A DNA stretch of 64,000 bases from Hippasteria phrygiana (taxonomy: Eukaryota; Echinodermata; Asteroidea; Valvatida; Goniasteridae). Where the stretch lies: the NCBI GenBank assembly GCA_037893225.1, contig JAZGUH010000717.1, forward strand, positions 124,001 to 188,000, in the 5' to 3' direction. Position 1 is the first letter of the stretch; each line of letters opens with the position of its first letter. Made by a program: the position numbers and the translations under genes. Below the pieces are notes generated by a model. The model was not told the DNA's origin and searched no databases. It saw only the letters and a list, made by a program, of their open reading frames with translations. This document shows, in pieces, positions 1-11,800 of the stretch.

Positions 1-701
1 TGCTGCCGCAAGACTTTTAGGAGAGGGTATTACAATGCAATCTCGCAGTCGTAAACAGACGGAGGAATATCAATACAGCAGGTATGTTTATAGCTAAGGG
101 CACTGTAATCAAGCACTATTGTGGCACAACAATTGCCACTATAGGAAAAGATGCTGATTGCAAATTTATTTCAGGCAGTCGTGGACAATCGACAGCTGTT
201 GTCATTCAATGTGGGATTGTGGGGTCGTTGAACGATGAAACGACCATAGGCCTGAGTGGTCAGCAAGTGTCCATTACATATAGACCCACTCCTTCTTTAT
301 CTGGGAAGAGTTGCCATGACTCTTTGGAGTAAACTACCTCTTAATAATCAAAGAAACATTTCTAAATTGTTAATTTCAATTGTTGATTTTCTTAGGAATG
401 TACGTAACTCATGTATTACACGTTAGCACGAATTACACTGACAATCGATAACCTACGATGTACCCGCCAAATATAACGTTCACGAAAAACCATGACCATT
501 TTCCCCAGAAGTGACAGGTAAAAAAATGACAGTTAAAATAAACGAGTGTTAAGAGTAGTTGAAATCGTGAGGGACATCTATTTTGATATCAGCGAGTTTA
601 TTTCGTTACTGTTGACCATTGTTTCCCGAGGCATGAATAAGCCTACATGTATTCAATTTCGCGTCTGAGTTTGCGCGGTGAAGATAGCAATGAGATAAAG
701 A

Positions 702-910
702 TTTGCGGTAGCACCATGTGACAACTCGCGTTTGTGAGTTTGTTGGGTTCTCAAAAGAACCGGGGAAACTCAATGTTTTGGACAGTACCGGTATACTCTG
801 CCCGTCGTCAGGAAACTGAAGGACTCCAATGGTGAAGATGGTGAACGTTGAGTTTCCCCAGTTCTTTTAAACTCACAAAAGAGAGAGTTGTCACGTGGTG
901 CTACCGGAAA
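702..910. mobile_element. Small inverted-repeat element (MITE), GCGGTAGCACC family
   Basis: The ends form imperfect inverted repeats of about 60 bp. The left arm reads TTTGCGGTAGCACCATGTG and the right arm is its near reverse complement, ending at GGTGCTACCGGAAA. Within the arms, the GTTCTCAAAAGAACC and GGGGAAACTCAA motifs also pair with sequence on the far side. The termini and the AGAACC motif match the palindromic element at 33241-33475, so these are two members of one family. No coding capacity. No target duplication identified. Confidence 0.65.
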
Positions 911-1018
911 TCTTGACCTTATTAACACATGGTAATGTCAGAGTACACGGGGTAATTGGATGGTTTATTCATGGATACTTATATCAGTGCCATGCATTGA
1001 AGATGAATTCCGAAAATA

Positions 1019-1042
1019 GGGATTACTCACGTGAGTAATCCC
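1019..1042. repeat. 24 bp perfect palindrome with central CACGTG
   Basis: GGGATTACTCAC is followed directly by its reverse complement, with no spacer. The centre is CACGTG, the canonical E-box. It could be a dimeric transcription-factor site or a chance or MITE-derived palindrome; nothing around it identifies a gene. Confidence 0.6.
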
Positions 1043-2360
1043 AATAGGTTTAATTACAAATACAAAATAATAAACAGCAACAATAAAAATAGAAATGGAT
1101 GAATCCCAAATGCACCCAATTATAACCACTCGATTGATGTTCCGACATTACCAACATTGAAATTAACATGAAACTAATAAACAAATGACTATGTAACAAG
1201 TGACTAAAAAGGGAGAGGTTTCCAGCATAACCCATAATCTACGGCATGTGGTTATTTAGAATAAAACCTCAACACTTTATTAACATGTTAGGGTTTGTTT
1301 GTTTGTTCAATGTAGAGGATGTTTACAATAATTGCGACGACGCATTGGATAAATGTCCAAATTAATGGCATATACTCAGTCGATAAACGCTAACAACGAG
1401 ATGTGGTTTGCCGTTCCATGTCACCCAGATGCAATCCGCCATGACAGGCGTTGGTAATGCTTTCCGCATTTGCTTGCTCTAAGTCTGACAGCTTTCGGAG
1501 CATTAATGGTCTCATTTAAAAAAAAAAAGCTTCGGGCCGAGAAAGCGCAATTATTTCAAATTAGACGGCAGCGAGCGAAAGTTGTGTTTACTCTCCCGGT
1601 GCAGAATGTATGCCCAAACAGCGATCTTTCAAGCAATTGAACTGGCGTTGAACCTTCGTTTACGTATGCCGTGACATCAAACGATGTAAACACGAGATTT
1701 AATGCGGAGAGAGCGAGTGTGAAATGGGAAGTGGACACCGGATATGTATGGAAGGTAACAGCCTTTGCTGCATGGTTGCCTCTAGGGAGCCAGAGCACGA
1801 TGTCCAAACTGTTAGGTTGAAATCACTTGATCATTTCTGAGCAATATTGCAAATGTCACTTCTGTACCCGACCAATTTCTTTAAACGAAAACTTGACTGG
1901 CCTGGATAAGTAAATTACTATCGCTTTAATATTTTGTTCCATGAACCAGTTGGATGCTCTCAAAAACCGAGTCATAAATATCGTTGTGTTGATGGTGTGT
2001 TGCTCTGGAACGATTTTGGATCGTTCACTCCATTACCATTTTGGAAAACGTCAGAGAAGGCAATAAGAAACAGACAATCACAAGGGAAGTTACCGACGGA
2101 CACGTCGGTAACTGATGGGAACACGAGGCATTATAAAATGCAGTATACACAGCAAATGTCAATTCAGTTCTAATTATGAGCTCAATTCGACGATAAATAT
2201 TACACGAGCTGTCTCTCGCTGAGAGTTTGAACGTGTATCCATCCGAGTCTGCATCCATCTGATATAATGTAGCCATTATCCACGCTGCTATACAACTGTT
2301 ATAGAGGAATCCCACAACGACGAGTTTAGCGCCGTTTGAAAACGAGGATCTCAATGTCAC

Positions 2361-2504
2361 AGTAAACAACTTTATGGTGATCGTGCGCCTGCGCTTCCTT
2401 TTATGGCATGATTATTTCATGCACGAATGAATATGCTGAAAAGCATTGTTTTGTTTGCCACTGACATTCTCGCTTTCAACCCGGAAGTGCGCAGAAGGGG
2501 CTAA
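2361..2504. mobile_element. MITE related to the 58341-58510 element (opposite orientation)
   Basis: The right end (CGCTTTCAACCCGGAAGTGC) closely matches the right end of the element at 58341. The block around GCACGAATGAATATGCTGAAA matches the reverse complement of that element's centre. The left end has a diverged counterpart of the terminal GCGCA...TTCC motif. Non-coding; boundaries approximate. Confidence 0.5.
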
Positions 2505-2551
2505 TGTGAAATTCCTCTGTACGATCATGCTCAGTCGGTGGTGTATTCCTT

Positions 2552-2704
2552 GGTAAGCAATATCCAGAACCACCAAAATGACATCATCATGTATTGCTGA
2601 AAATGCACTGGGCCTTATTGAATAGGCACAAGGCCTTATTGAATAGGCACAAGGCGCGATGCGCGCGACGATGTCGTTTTGGTGGTTCTCGATAAGTGCT
2701 TACC
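2552..2704. mobile_element. 153 bp MITE with 9 bp target duplication
   Basis: The termini GGTAAGCAATATCCAGAACC and its diverged reverse complement at 2668-2704 form arms of about 36 bp. The element is flanked on both sides by GTATTCCTT (2543-2551 and 2705-2713), a perfect 9 bp direct duplication. Nine-base duplications are typical of Mutator-like elements (established knowledge); the assignment is otherwise inference. The interior holds a tandem duplication of a 21 bp unit, GGCCTTATTGAATAGGCAC.. (2611-2652). Confidence 0.75.
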
Positions 2705-3019
2705 GTATTCCTTAGGTGAAGTCGATATTTTGTTATGTATTTTCCGTTTAGGCCTGTACGACTGGCACATATCTGTAAAGGGTGTTACATTGGGTAGTAA
2801 TCTACAGAGGTTAATATTCCATAGTGTAGTATTCAAGAAAATGTTTTACGAAATTGTCAACTTGTATTTGAGAACCATTTGACTTTCACTAATAAAACAG
2901 TAACAGATGATTAAATACACACTTCACCTACTTCAGTAGAAGATCATAGTTTATGAAAATGTATTCATGGAATATATTAAAAACTGTCAATTTCTCTATG
3001 TTAAGAGGAACATTTCATA

Positions 3020-3108
3020 TATTTGATTAGTTATTTAACCTATTTCTAAGGTCTGAGTGTAAAAAATCTATGGAGAAATGAGAAAGACAAACCGAAGCAT
3101 ATCCACAT
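3020..3108. repeat. Dispersed repeat fragment, unoccupied copy of the 19.0 kb repeat
   Basis: This stretch aligns by eye with 19010-19225: shared blocks include GTCTGAGTGTAAAAA, GGAGAAATGAGA and ACCGAA..ACATCT. Unlike the 19 kb copy it lacks the small CAGG..CCTG insertion, so it serves as the empty site for that insertion. Nature of the parent repeat unknown. Confidence 0.55.
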
Positions 3109-4913
3109 CTACATTATAACCACTGCTCATAAGGCCCTCAGCCATTCCTGAAATCCTCTCAGCTCACTGGGTATAGTATAAACCAATAAACCAATAATAC
3201 TAATTTAGGCCATATTAAAAAAATAACATCAAATAAATCATGAAATCTCCTTTTTATCTGTGTCAAGTTTCAAAGATCTCGTTCCCAGACCCATATCCCG
3301 AATGCCAAAATACCTGCCTCCTTATGTGGTCCACGCGGGAAATTCAGATGGCTATTTTGGCGGTTCTTTTTTTTCCCTGCCGCGCGCGCCTCTCAAACTC
3401 CTTGAAAACATATGTAGGGTCCTCATCTTGCAGGCGGTGGGGCATTCCCAAGCGCTCCCGTAGTGGGCCCGCGCCGCGGTGCGAATACCACAATAATTAT
3501 TGAGCAAGCGAGTTCTGCGAAAACTTGGCCACGGGTATTTTGTTGGGTTTAGAAGCATTTACCGCAGGAGGCATGGTCGCTTGATAGATTTGAGTTGAAG
3601 ACGTCTGGCTGTAATGCCTGCAACAATCTGGAATTCGATGTCAATTATATTGGATGCACGGAATGTAATCCGGTGCGGACAAGCTCCATAATTATTGGGC
3701 GGAATGTCACGTTCAACTGGCAAATCAATATCATAAAAAAAGAACTTAAAGATTTTACTTTTAGCAAATGTTCTGTCCCACTCGTAAGTCGCCATTCACG
3801 TTCAGTTGCGAAGTAGGCATTTATGACTTGTAAAGGTACAAATAGGTTTGTGCTTTTTTATTTTTATGGCACTCGCTTGGATCTAAGCCTTCAAGTCGGT
3901 ATTTGGTAATATACGATTGCCCACCAGATGTTACAGTATTGCTCTATTTTCGTTGCATGTCATTTACGTCACCAGCAAAATTGTCGCCTTTTTATCCGAA
4001 AATCGCAAATAAATCGTCAAGTTCAAAATGTTTGTTTCTCATCTGCATAATGGCATGATGGAGCGCCTATTACAGTACCCTGTACTTCTTGGTCTGTGTA
4101 CACACGTTCCTGGGGAACAATATTGGCTATTCTGCACAGGGGTTTCCGTGATTTATTTAAATTGGATGCAGTAGTTAGGCAATTAAACGTTCGTGATGAC
4201 TCGGGTATTCGGCGGGCAAATTTTAATGAGACTGAACGTTTGACGAAATTTTGCCACTCGGATGGTACTGTGTGATTTATGGAAAAAAGAAACAAGCGGA
4301 GACTTACAGTGTAATACTACATAGGTCGCGGATGTTAATTTGCGTGTATTTACACTTACCTCCCTTCACTTTCCTTCAAAATCTCTGCACAGTATAGGTG
4401 GGAGGATTGTGTCTTCGACCAAACTACGTACAACCGCCAGAAGTTTACGCACGAATGGTTGCCCGCGCGGGCTTTTAGCAAGCGGCAATATTTTCTTTTT
4501 CATACGGCGTGAATAAGTCGATTTGTCAAACACCTAACGCACGCGAGTATGTTACGGATGGTGGTGTACCGTGCAGAGAGTTATCAATTCGATCGAGTAG
4601 GTGAGGAAATATTACGTCCCGTACTTGACATTGGAAAAAAAAACACAAGATCCAAACTAACGATGAAACGATACCATTTCCATACAAAAAGGGAACATCG
4701 AATCCGACAACATGTTCTCCATAAAAAAATCCATTACTATCCGTCTAACAAATTTCATGTAGAAGGAAGCCAACGAATTAATTTGAAACACGTTATGCAA
4801 TAGGACAGATAATAGAGAAGTTGAGATTTGTAACTTGTAGGCCTACGTGTACTTGTACGTGTATAGCATACATGTACGGAGCCCCTAAAGGGACAGGCAT
4901 GATTATTTTTTAA

Positions 4914-5001
4914 TCGAAATATTATTTCGTTCCCTCGAAATATTATTTCGTTACCTCGAAATATTTTTTCGTTACCTCGAAATATTATTTCGTTACCTCG
5001 C
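4914..5001. repeat. 21 bp tandem repeat, self-complementary unit, about 4 copies
   Basis: Four consecutive copies of a 21 bp unit, TCGAAATATTATTTCGTTAC plus C, with a few substitutions. Each unit contains the near-palindrome CGAAATATTATTTCG, so the array can fold into several small hairpins. It lies 50 bp outside the left arm of the 5053-7660 element. Such arrays are common inside non-autonomous DNA transposons. Confidence 0.85.
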
Positions 5002-5365
5002 GGCCAATATATCAATGAACCAATTTCAATTGAAAATTCGAAATTATATTTTCAATTTTAAATTTTCAAATGAAGAAATGAAAATTGAAAATGAAAACTT
5101 AAGAGCCTCATCCTTTTTTTAGTTGACTGTCTGGGACTGTTTTCTCCGAGAAGGCCGCACCTGCAGCAATGTGCAGTGGCGCGCTCAAAGTGCTGGGGGC
5201 GGGGGGGGGGGGGGGGGGTGGTCGGGGGCTTAACACATTAAGCCTCCCCATGTTTGCATTTTTCTTTCTCTTTTTTGTCGCACGGGTCAGTGATGATATG
5301 TATGTGGCATATCCGAGTAGCATAAAACCAACGTCAGAAAATGGCGACTCAGGACCCCTCCACCC

Positions 5366-5609
5366 CAGTGGCGTAGCCAAGGAGGGAAAGGGGGGAAACT
5401 TCCCCCTGTGGGAACTCTTGCACCCCTCTCCCCCCCCCCCCCCCCCCCTCTGGAAAATTGGGATTTTTTTTTTTTGGGGGGGGGGGGTGTCGCCATCTGT
5501 AGTGTGTAGATATGCGTTACTATAGCGTGGACCTATTTTTCCCCCTTGAAAATAGCCATGCCCCCCGTTCCCCCCCCCCCCCTCTAGGAAGAGCCTGGCT
5601 ACGCCACTG
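5366..5609. mobile_element. hAT-like MITE nested in left arm of foldback element
   Basis: Termini are CAGTGGCGTAGCCAAGG and CCTGGCTACGCCACTG, a perfect 14 bp inverted pair apart from one or two internal changes. The flanks CTCCACCC (5358-5365) and CTCCACAG (5610-5617) form an 8 bp target duplication with two differences. The opposite arm of the host element (7355-7365 on the minus strand) contains the uninterrupted site. 8 bp duplications with CAG..CTG ends are typical of hAT elements (established knowledge). The interior is C- and G-rich with long homopolymers and is non-coding. A second copy is at 51887-52172. Confidence 0.9.
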
Positions 5610-5739
5610 CTCCACAGGCTTTTCTAAATTATTTTTTCAGGGTGACAATTTTCCGGGCAACCTTTTTGGAACATTTTGAAAGAAAACTAGAGGTCAATGT
5701 CTGACACAGAAACAAAACATAGGGCTTTTCCGCATTTTT

Positions 5740-6660
5740 GTTATGATGTCACTTGCAATTTTGCATACTTGTGACAATTCTACCGACCCACCAAGTTTCA
5801 TGACGATTGCACGTATTCATATGTGTTTCAAGAAATTATGCCTTTGGTGACGTCATAATGACGTCACCCTTTTTCACGTTTATTTTGAAATATCTATGAC
5901 CTAACAAAGCTATTACAACAAGAAGTTCGAAGTTAACATGTTGATGAGATGTGGCTTAAAGGTTCAAAAATTGAAAAATCAATATAAAATCGTGTGATTA
6001 GGTCACCATGACGTCACATCCATTTCCATCTATAACAAAAGCGTACCTACAAACCAACATTGGACCGAATCAGACCCACGGTTCTCTAGATAAGGGACCA
6101 TAGAGTTTGCACCCTTAAGATAACATCACATGACCCATGATGACGTCATCAAACAGCACTTGTGAAAACAAATATTTGCAACTTGGTCTTGGCCTGTGTC
6201 AAGATTGGAGTCAATCTGATCAATGACAGTGTAAGATTTTGAGAGTATGAAATTTGAACCATTTAAAAAATCATATAAAATCAGTCGAGGACGTCATCAT
6301 GACGTCACTTCTGAATTCGCATGCCAGTAACAATATTTACCGACCCACCAATAGATGACGATCGGAACTACCCTTTTGTATTAAAACAAGCACATTTTTG
6401 ATGACGTCATGATGACGTCACACATTTTCTGTTGATGAGATATGGCTTGAAGAAACTTTAAGGTTAAACAACTTTAAAATTACTATACAATCGTATGATG
6501 AATTCATCATGACGTCACCTCAATTTTCATCTATAACACGTGCTGGCCTACCAACATACCAGGTTTAAACGCAATCGGACCTACGGTTCTCTGATATGAG
6601 CCCTTGAAAAATGTGACACCTGATGACGTCATCATGACGTCACTCTTCGGCATACAATTT
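5740..6660. repeat. Diverged ~555 bp tandem duplication rich in TGACGTCA sites
   Basis: Two units align with an offset of about 555 bp: CTACCGACCCACCAA at 5782 recurs at 6337, and ACGGTTCTCT with ATGACGTCATCA recurs 500 bp later. The region carries about eleven GACGTCA motifs, often paired as GACGTCATCATGACGTCAC, in roughly 0.9 kb. TGACGTCA is the canonical CREB/ATF site (established knowledge). Whether it binds anything here is unknown; it forms the core of the foldback element. Confidence 0.75.
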
Positions 6661-7069
6661 CAGCTTAGGGTCTATGTTTGTGTTAAGTTTGAGTATTAGA
6701 TCTGAGGTTGTTTAGTGACCAAAGTGCCGCGTAGAAAATTCGTGTACAAAGCCTATGGGGTTTGGGGTTATAGTAATGTTCACCCTTTGTCTTCTATTGT
6801 TAAAGGTCTCCTATTGAACGCAAAAATAGAAGCAGGCATACATAATTGACAATAACAACACCAGATTATACTCGCCGGTTAAAACAACAGGCGGTGGCGT
6901 AAATCCGTAAATCATTTCAAACTTATTTTGCACACAAAATAATTGCAAATGAATAAGGAAACTCATCATTCAAAAGTCATCTTTTCCAATGTGCAGCTGT
7001 TATCAAATTTTAATGACGGTGCATTCTCACTTAACCTCAACATTTACAAAGTGAACAAAGAATACTGAC

Positions 7070-7106
7070 ATGAGCAGGATTCGAACCTGCGACCTCCGGA
7101 ATAACC
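7070..7106 (-). repeat. tRNA-like B-box fragment
   Basis: On the minus strand GCAGGTTCGAATCCTGC forms a T-arm hairpin with a consensus Pol III B box (GGTTCGAATCC). No A box or acceptor stem could be paired with it, so this is a tRNA or tRNA-SINE remnant inside the core of the 5053-7660 element, not a functional tRNA gene. Confidence 0.55.
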
Positions 7107-8058
7107 TCAACATTTTTGAAAGAGTAAACATTACCATAATAGTTAAAAAGACAAACATTACACACCTATAATACATTTAAAAGTATGTAGTTTGAAGAGC
7201 TTCCCCTCGTTCAGGAGCAAAATCCTACGCCCACCATCAGTTGCACAGGCTGGATTTCACGGGGGGACCATTTTTTTCATTGTTTTTTCTTTTAAAATGT
7301 TCCAAAAAGGTTGCCCCGAAAATTTTCACGGTGAAAAAATTATTTAGAAAAGCGGGTGGAGGTCCTGAGTCGCCATTTTCTGACGTTGGTTTTATGCTAC
7401 TCGAATATGCCACATACATATCATCACTGACCCGTGCGACAAAAAAGAGAAAGAAAAAAAGCAAACATGGGGAGGCTTAATGTGTTAAGCCCCCGACCAC
7501 CCCCCCCCCCCCCGCCCCCAGCACTTTGAGCGCGCCACTGCACATTGCTGCAGGTGCGGCCTTCTCGGAGAAAACAGTCCCAGACAGTCAACTAAAAAAG
7601 GATGAGGCTCTTAAGTTTTCATTTTCAATTTTCATTTCTTCATTTGAAAATTTAAAATTGCACGTTTTGCCGAAATGCAATATACATATCCGAGAGAGCA
7701 CCCTTACACAGTGTCCGTGACACCCCCCCCCCCTAAAAAAAACCCAAAAAACTCTAATTATAAAGCCGAATTTACATTTAGAAATTCCAAACGAATACAA
7801 TTTTTAAAAATATCTCATTATTTTTGCATGAGTACGTATATCTTGTTCAACCAGAACGTTAAATGTGAATGACGTGATCAGTTTGACCGGCCCTGTCCTT
7901 CCCTATGCAGCTGTAGGTTAAAGCGAACGTGTACAATCGATGTTTGTTGAAACGGGTGAACAGTTTAAAGCTGTTTCCAAAATGTAAAAAGAACATTGGA
8001 CTTTCCGCGATTAGTTATTCAAAGAGACCAGCGGCTTAAATGTAGTTGCTATGGACCA

Positions 8059-8285
8059 TGTGCCCTTTGTTTACATCTAAACCAAAATGTGCCCTGCGGT
8101 ATGCGCGCGCATCGTGTTTTGCATGAATTGGTTAAGGAGTGACATCAAAGGTCACATAATTCAAAGGCGATCTGACCTGCAACGTCACCTTAAACCATAT
8201 TTTATGCAAAACACGATGCGTTCGCATACCGTCCGCCGGCCACATTCCAATCTACATGTAAACACGTGACGACAGAGGACACATA
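8059..8285. mobile_element. MITE with ~90 bp imperfect inverted arms
   Basis: The left arm contains CGGTATGCGCGCGCATCGTG and TTTTGCAT; the right arm contains their near reverse complement, with ATGCAAAACACGATGCG and CGCATACCG. Weaker pairing extends outward through TTTACAT and the TGTGCCCT / AGGACACA ends. About 227 bp in total, non-coding, no target duplication seen. Confidence 0.7.
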
Positions 8286-8749
8286 CGCTGTATACGCTCA
8301 CGTCACAATCATCCACTTTTCTACCCACGATGCAATACGTTTACTGGGGTATCTCAAATACGGGTCTAAATGGTTAAATGTTCATGAGTGTCTATAAGGT
8401 ATAGTCTGTTTCGAATCTTCCTCTGTACAACCTGGCTGTCACTTACTATAGTAACTTCGTTTGTAAGCTACGTGTTCGCTATAATTACGTATGCATAAAA
8501 TTGTACACAAATAAAATTATATTCACGCACACGCACACGTGATAGTTACACAATCTCAATCTCTTTATTACTAAACTTGGCGGCGACAAAAAACACAAAA
8601 TGAAATTGCAACATCCTCAGAAATTGACGCAAAGGCGTTTTAGTGCGTCATAAGCATGATTTCAAATATAATGAGAGTTTGCCACCTGACGTTTTTCTCA
8701 ACGATTTCTCCCAAAACCCGCGAGACATACCGCAGGCTACTCTGATGGG

Positions 8750-8818
8750 TTAAATTAAGATTTCCTGCATGCTTTGGCAGACGTCTCAACCACTCGGCCA
8801 TCGACCCCGCCGCCGAGC
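8750..8818 (-). repeat. tRNA-derived SINE head, decayed
   Basis: The minus strand reads GATGGCCGAGTGGTTGAGAC followed by GTCTGCC, an excellent Pol III A box and D-arm of Ser/Leu type. The downstream B-box position is degenerate (GCGGGTTTTGGG). The SINE at 33545 has the same GAGTGGTTAAGACGTCTGC head, so this is best read as a decayed SINE copy. Confidence 0.6.
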
Positions 8819-8829
8819 TAAGACTGTCG

Positions 8830-11800
8830 ATTTGCTTCCGTCCAACTACACAGTTACTTCAATCAATGACTGCATAATCTGTCCATGGTGTATAATGGAA
8901 TTTACATGAACATATGAAAACGGAAATTGACAAGCCTCTCAACCTCACAAAAATCAGCTATCTCTGACTATGCTCTGACCGATGAAGGGTGCTTTAGCCA
9001 CGCTTTTAATATGAAACAAAGAACTGTCCCATTCCATGTGCACTAAAATCCGGTATCGGACGAACTTAGTATGATACAAATCAGTAAATTGGGTTCCCAA
9101 CTCACAACTCAACATTGCAAAATGCAAAGTTACACGGACAGTGCTCGAAATATGGCACATCGCTGTTATCTTGCCACGAGACAGAAAGTGATGTCACAGA
9201 CACGAATTTGTGATGCCAAATAATCTGATATCTACCATAAAATGACAAGGCAGACGTAATCTGCATTTCCAGACGTAAACGCTGCTTGATTTCAAGATAC
9301 GACAGGTAACAGTTTTTCGTCCGGTTGCATGATCCACCCCGCCAGAATTTTCTTCGGCCCGTTGGCTCAGGCCTATCGATTTATATCTGTTGCGCTCTAG
9401 CTGGAAAGGTGTAACGTGAATTTCAGTCATTGAATTTTAGTCAGGCTCATTGGTATATTGGGTAGGCATCGACCGCGTAGTGGGGGCATTTCTATTTGTT
9501 TGGTAAATTAGACCGAGTTATGGTCCCCACGATGTCTATCCCACGACCAGTGTATGTCCCCACAATTACGGTGCTAGACTGTGCACATGCCTAAGTGAAG
9601 ACAATTGGGAGAGTGGCGGGTCACGTGAGAGGTTTAACTAATAATTGGGAAAATAAGTCCGATTTTTATAGGAGTCTGATTTTCATATGACACTGATCTA
9701 TATGGAGGTTCAGCTCCACAGACGAATGCCCTTCTCACTGAATATTAACACTATTTACCTTCCGTATCAATTTCACCCATGACGTGTTGTCGATTTCTTC
9801 TTGGACGTGGACATTTTTGTTCTTTTTGTAAATTCTATTACAGATTGAGAATGTTAGTGATTGAGAAGAATGCATGGAAGCAAAAAGGTTATTGACAAAA
9901 AGCGGCTGATACCTGAGCGAATAGGGGTGCAGGCAAAAGGAAAACAAGTTTGAAAGAAAGTAAACAAAATATGTTGAAGAAACTGAGACGAGATGACGTC
10001 AATGCCAAATTGAACCTTCGAGACACTACACTCCTCAACGGACATCACTAAGAGATATGGAAAGACATCTGTGGAGTACAAGTTGCATGCGCATTAAAGG
10101 ACAGTTAAGGTGATAAATTTTACAGGGGGGGGGGGGGCCGCCTTTTCCATAAAAAGGTCATGTGCCTTCTCTCATTGTTCCCAAACGGTGGTTGAACGTC
10201 CGTTTGAAATGCAGCTGGACTGAACGAGAAATGTTGAAAACATTTGGGAATTCGATGTTGAAAACATGTCACTCAAAGAAACTATCAAGTGACGTTGCAC
10301 CGAATTGTATTCAAGCACATTAACTTCCCGTCGAAAGGAATCTTTTGAAATTGTATTTAGGCCCTAATCGTAAATTTTCACGGGCAATTATTACTGATGA
10401 ACACAGTTCATGCCCTCCAACGTTATAGAATACTGCATGGCTGGTTGTGGGATATTAATATTTGGCGGAAAATCCTGCCTGACAACACCTGCCGATACCT
10501 ACGGGGCTGTCTACTGTTACACGCCGATGTTAGTCCCACAGGGAGTGGCGGTGTATTTTCCATCATCACTCCCTGCAAGAAAATGCTTTTAGGATTACCA
10601 TACCTACCCCCGTTGGGAGACGCGAACAAGTCGTACCAGATCACCATTTACGGAATCACTAAATAGTGTATGTGCACTTCAGTGATAAATGTATTATATG
10701 TTGCTGAAAGGAATTTTCTAATAATGTTTTTGCGTAATGGCTAGATTCAAGGGCAGATTGGTGGCGCCATTTAACCTCTGTTTTGTTCTCACCCATAGGC
10801 AAAATAAGACCTGTATTTGCAAGGCGTAGGCCCCTACAAGCAAAAGCAAAAAAGAAATTACAAACAATTTAATTCATAGCAATAACTCTAGAAACAGGTA
10901 CCTATGTACTCCTGGGTTGAGAGAAGCAACTCTGGCAAAATGTCTTGTTACAGAACACAAACATCATGACCCCGGTGGACTCGACCAAGTCCTGTACACT
11001 CGGCGAGGAAAAAGCACTCCGAAAAGATACATTAGTAAAAATATTCAAGACAAATAGTGGATATAAAACTGAACCAAGAATTCGAGAGGGGCGTGGTACT
11101 TTGTTCGGAAACATAGATGGAATAGTTGGGCCACGCGTAGGTTGGACCTCATTATCATATACAAGATGAAGAACAATACAATTGGGTGTCGTGATTGCAT
11201 GGTTGCATTAAATTGAATTAACTGGTCCAAGATGGATTGGCTTGGGGAATCGGTGTAGCAGTGGAATTAATACCGAAAAAAAACCAGATTGGAGAAAAAA
11301 GGGCATTTTGAAACACACGTCTCATGATCAACCAATAAAGGGAACGGCCATGCAGTTCATACCGATAACGACAAACCATTAGTCATAACCACATTAAACT
11401 TTTACCCGCGTGTTATTAGTGGACCTTAGTGGACCGTTGCGTACATGATGTAATCCTTAGGACTGCACATGTTGTGTGCCAATCCTCTGTTCCTTGGGTA
11501 AGTTCGTACTCATATCCCTCATTGTTCGTCAGAAGATATTAATGGTTTGTGTAATAGAAACACAAAGTGAACGCATACCGTAACCTACCTACATTCTGTG
11601 AAACCGCACTGGCGCTCAACTGCTAACGAATACCTTGTAGAACAAAGTTAGGAATACACTATTCTTTTAGTCACATCAATTGAAAAGAAGGGCATTTTAC
11701 GGTGGGAACTTTGTACTGTATTTTAGATCTACATGTATACGAAGCAATTATTGAACATCGAGTATGCTCCTGGAATACTAACAATGTCATGAGTTTGCAT

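Larger units (their letters stand above)
5053..7660. mobile_element. 2.6 kb foldback element with ~380 bp terminal inverted arms
   Basis: The left arm (5053-5686, excluding a nested 244 bp insertion and its duplication) is the near-perfect reverse complement of the right arm (7288-7660). Shared landmarks are AAGAGCCTCATCC, GGCCGCACCTGCAGCAATG, the C/G homopolymer, AAAATGGCGACTCAGGA and CAACCTTTTTGGAACATTTT. The core between the arms is about 1.6 kb and encodes no recognisable transposase. It consists of a CRE-like tandem region, unassigned DNA and a tRNA-like B box. No clear target duplication could be found at the outer ends. Likely a non-autonomous DNA transposon; superfamily undetermined. 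Confidence 0.85.

Noticed and set aside
5169..5525. Glycine/proline-rich ORFs, also at 51506-52180 and 19034-19243
   Set aside because: Translations of G/C homopolymers and hAT-type MITEs, recurrent artefacts across marine genomes.
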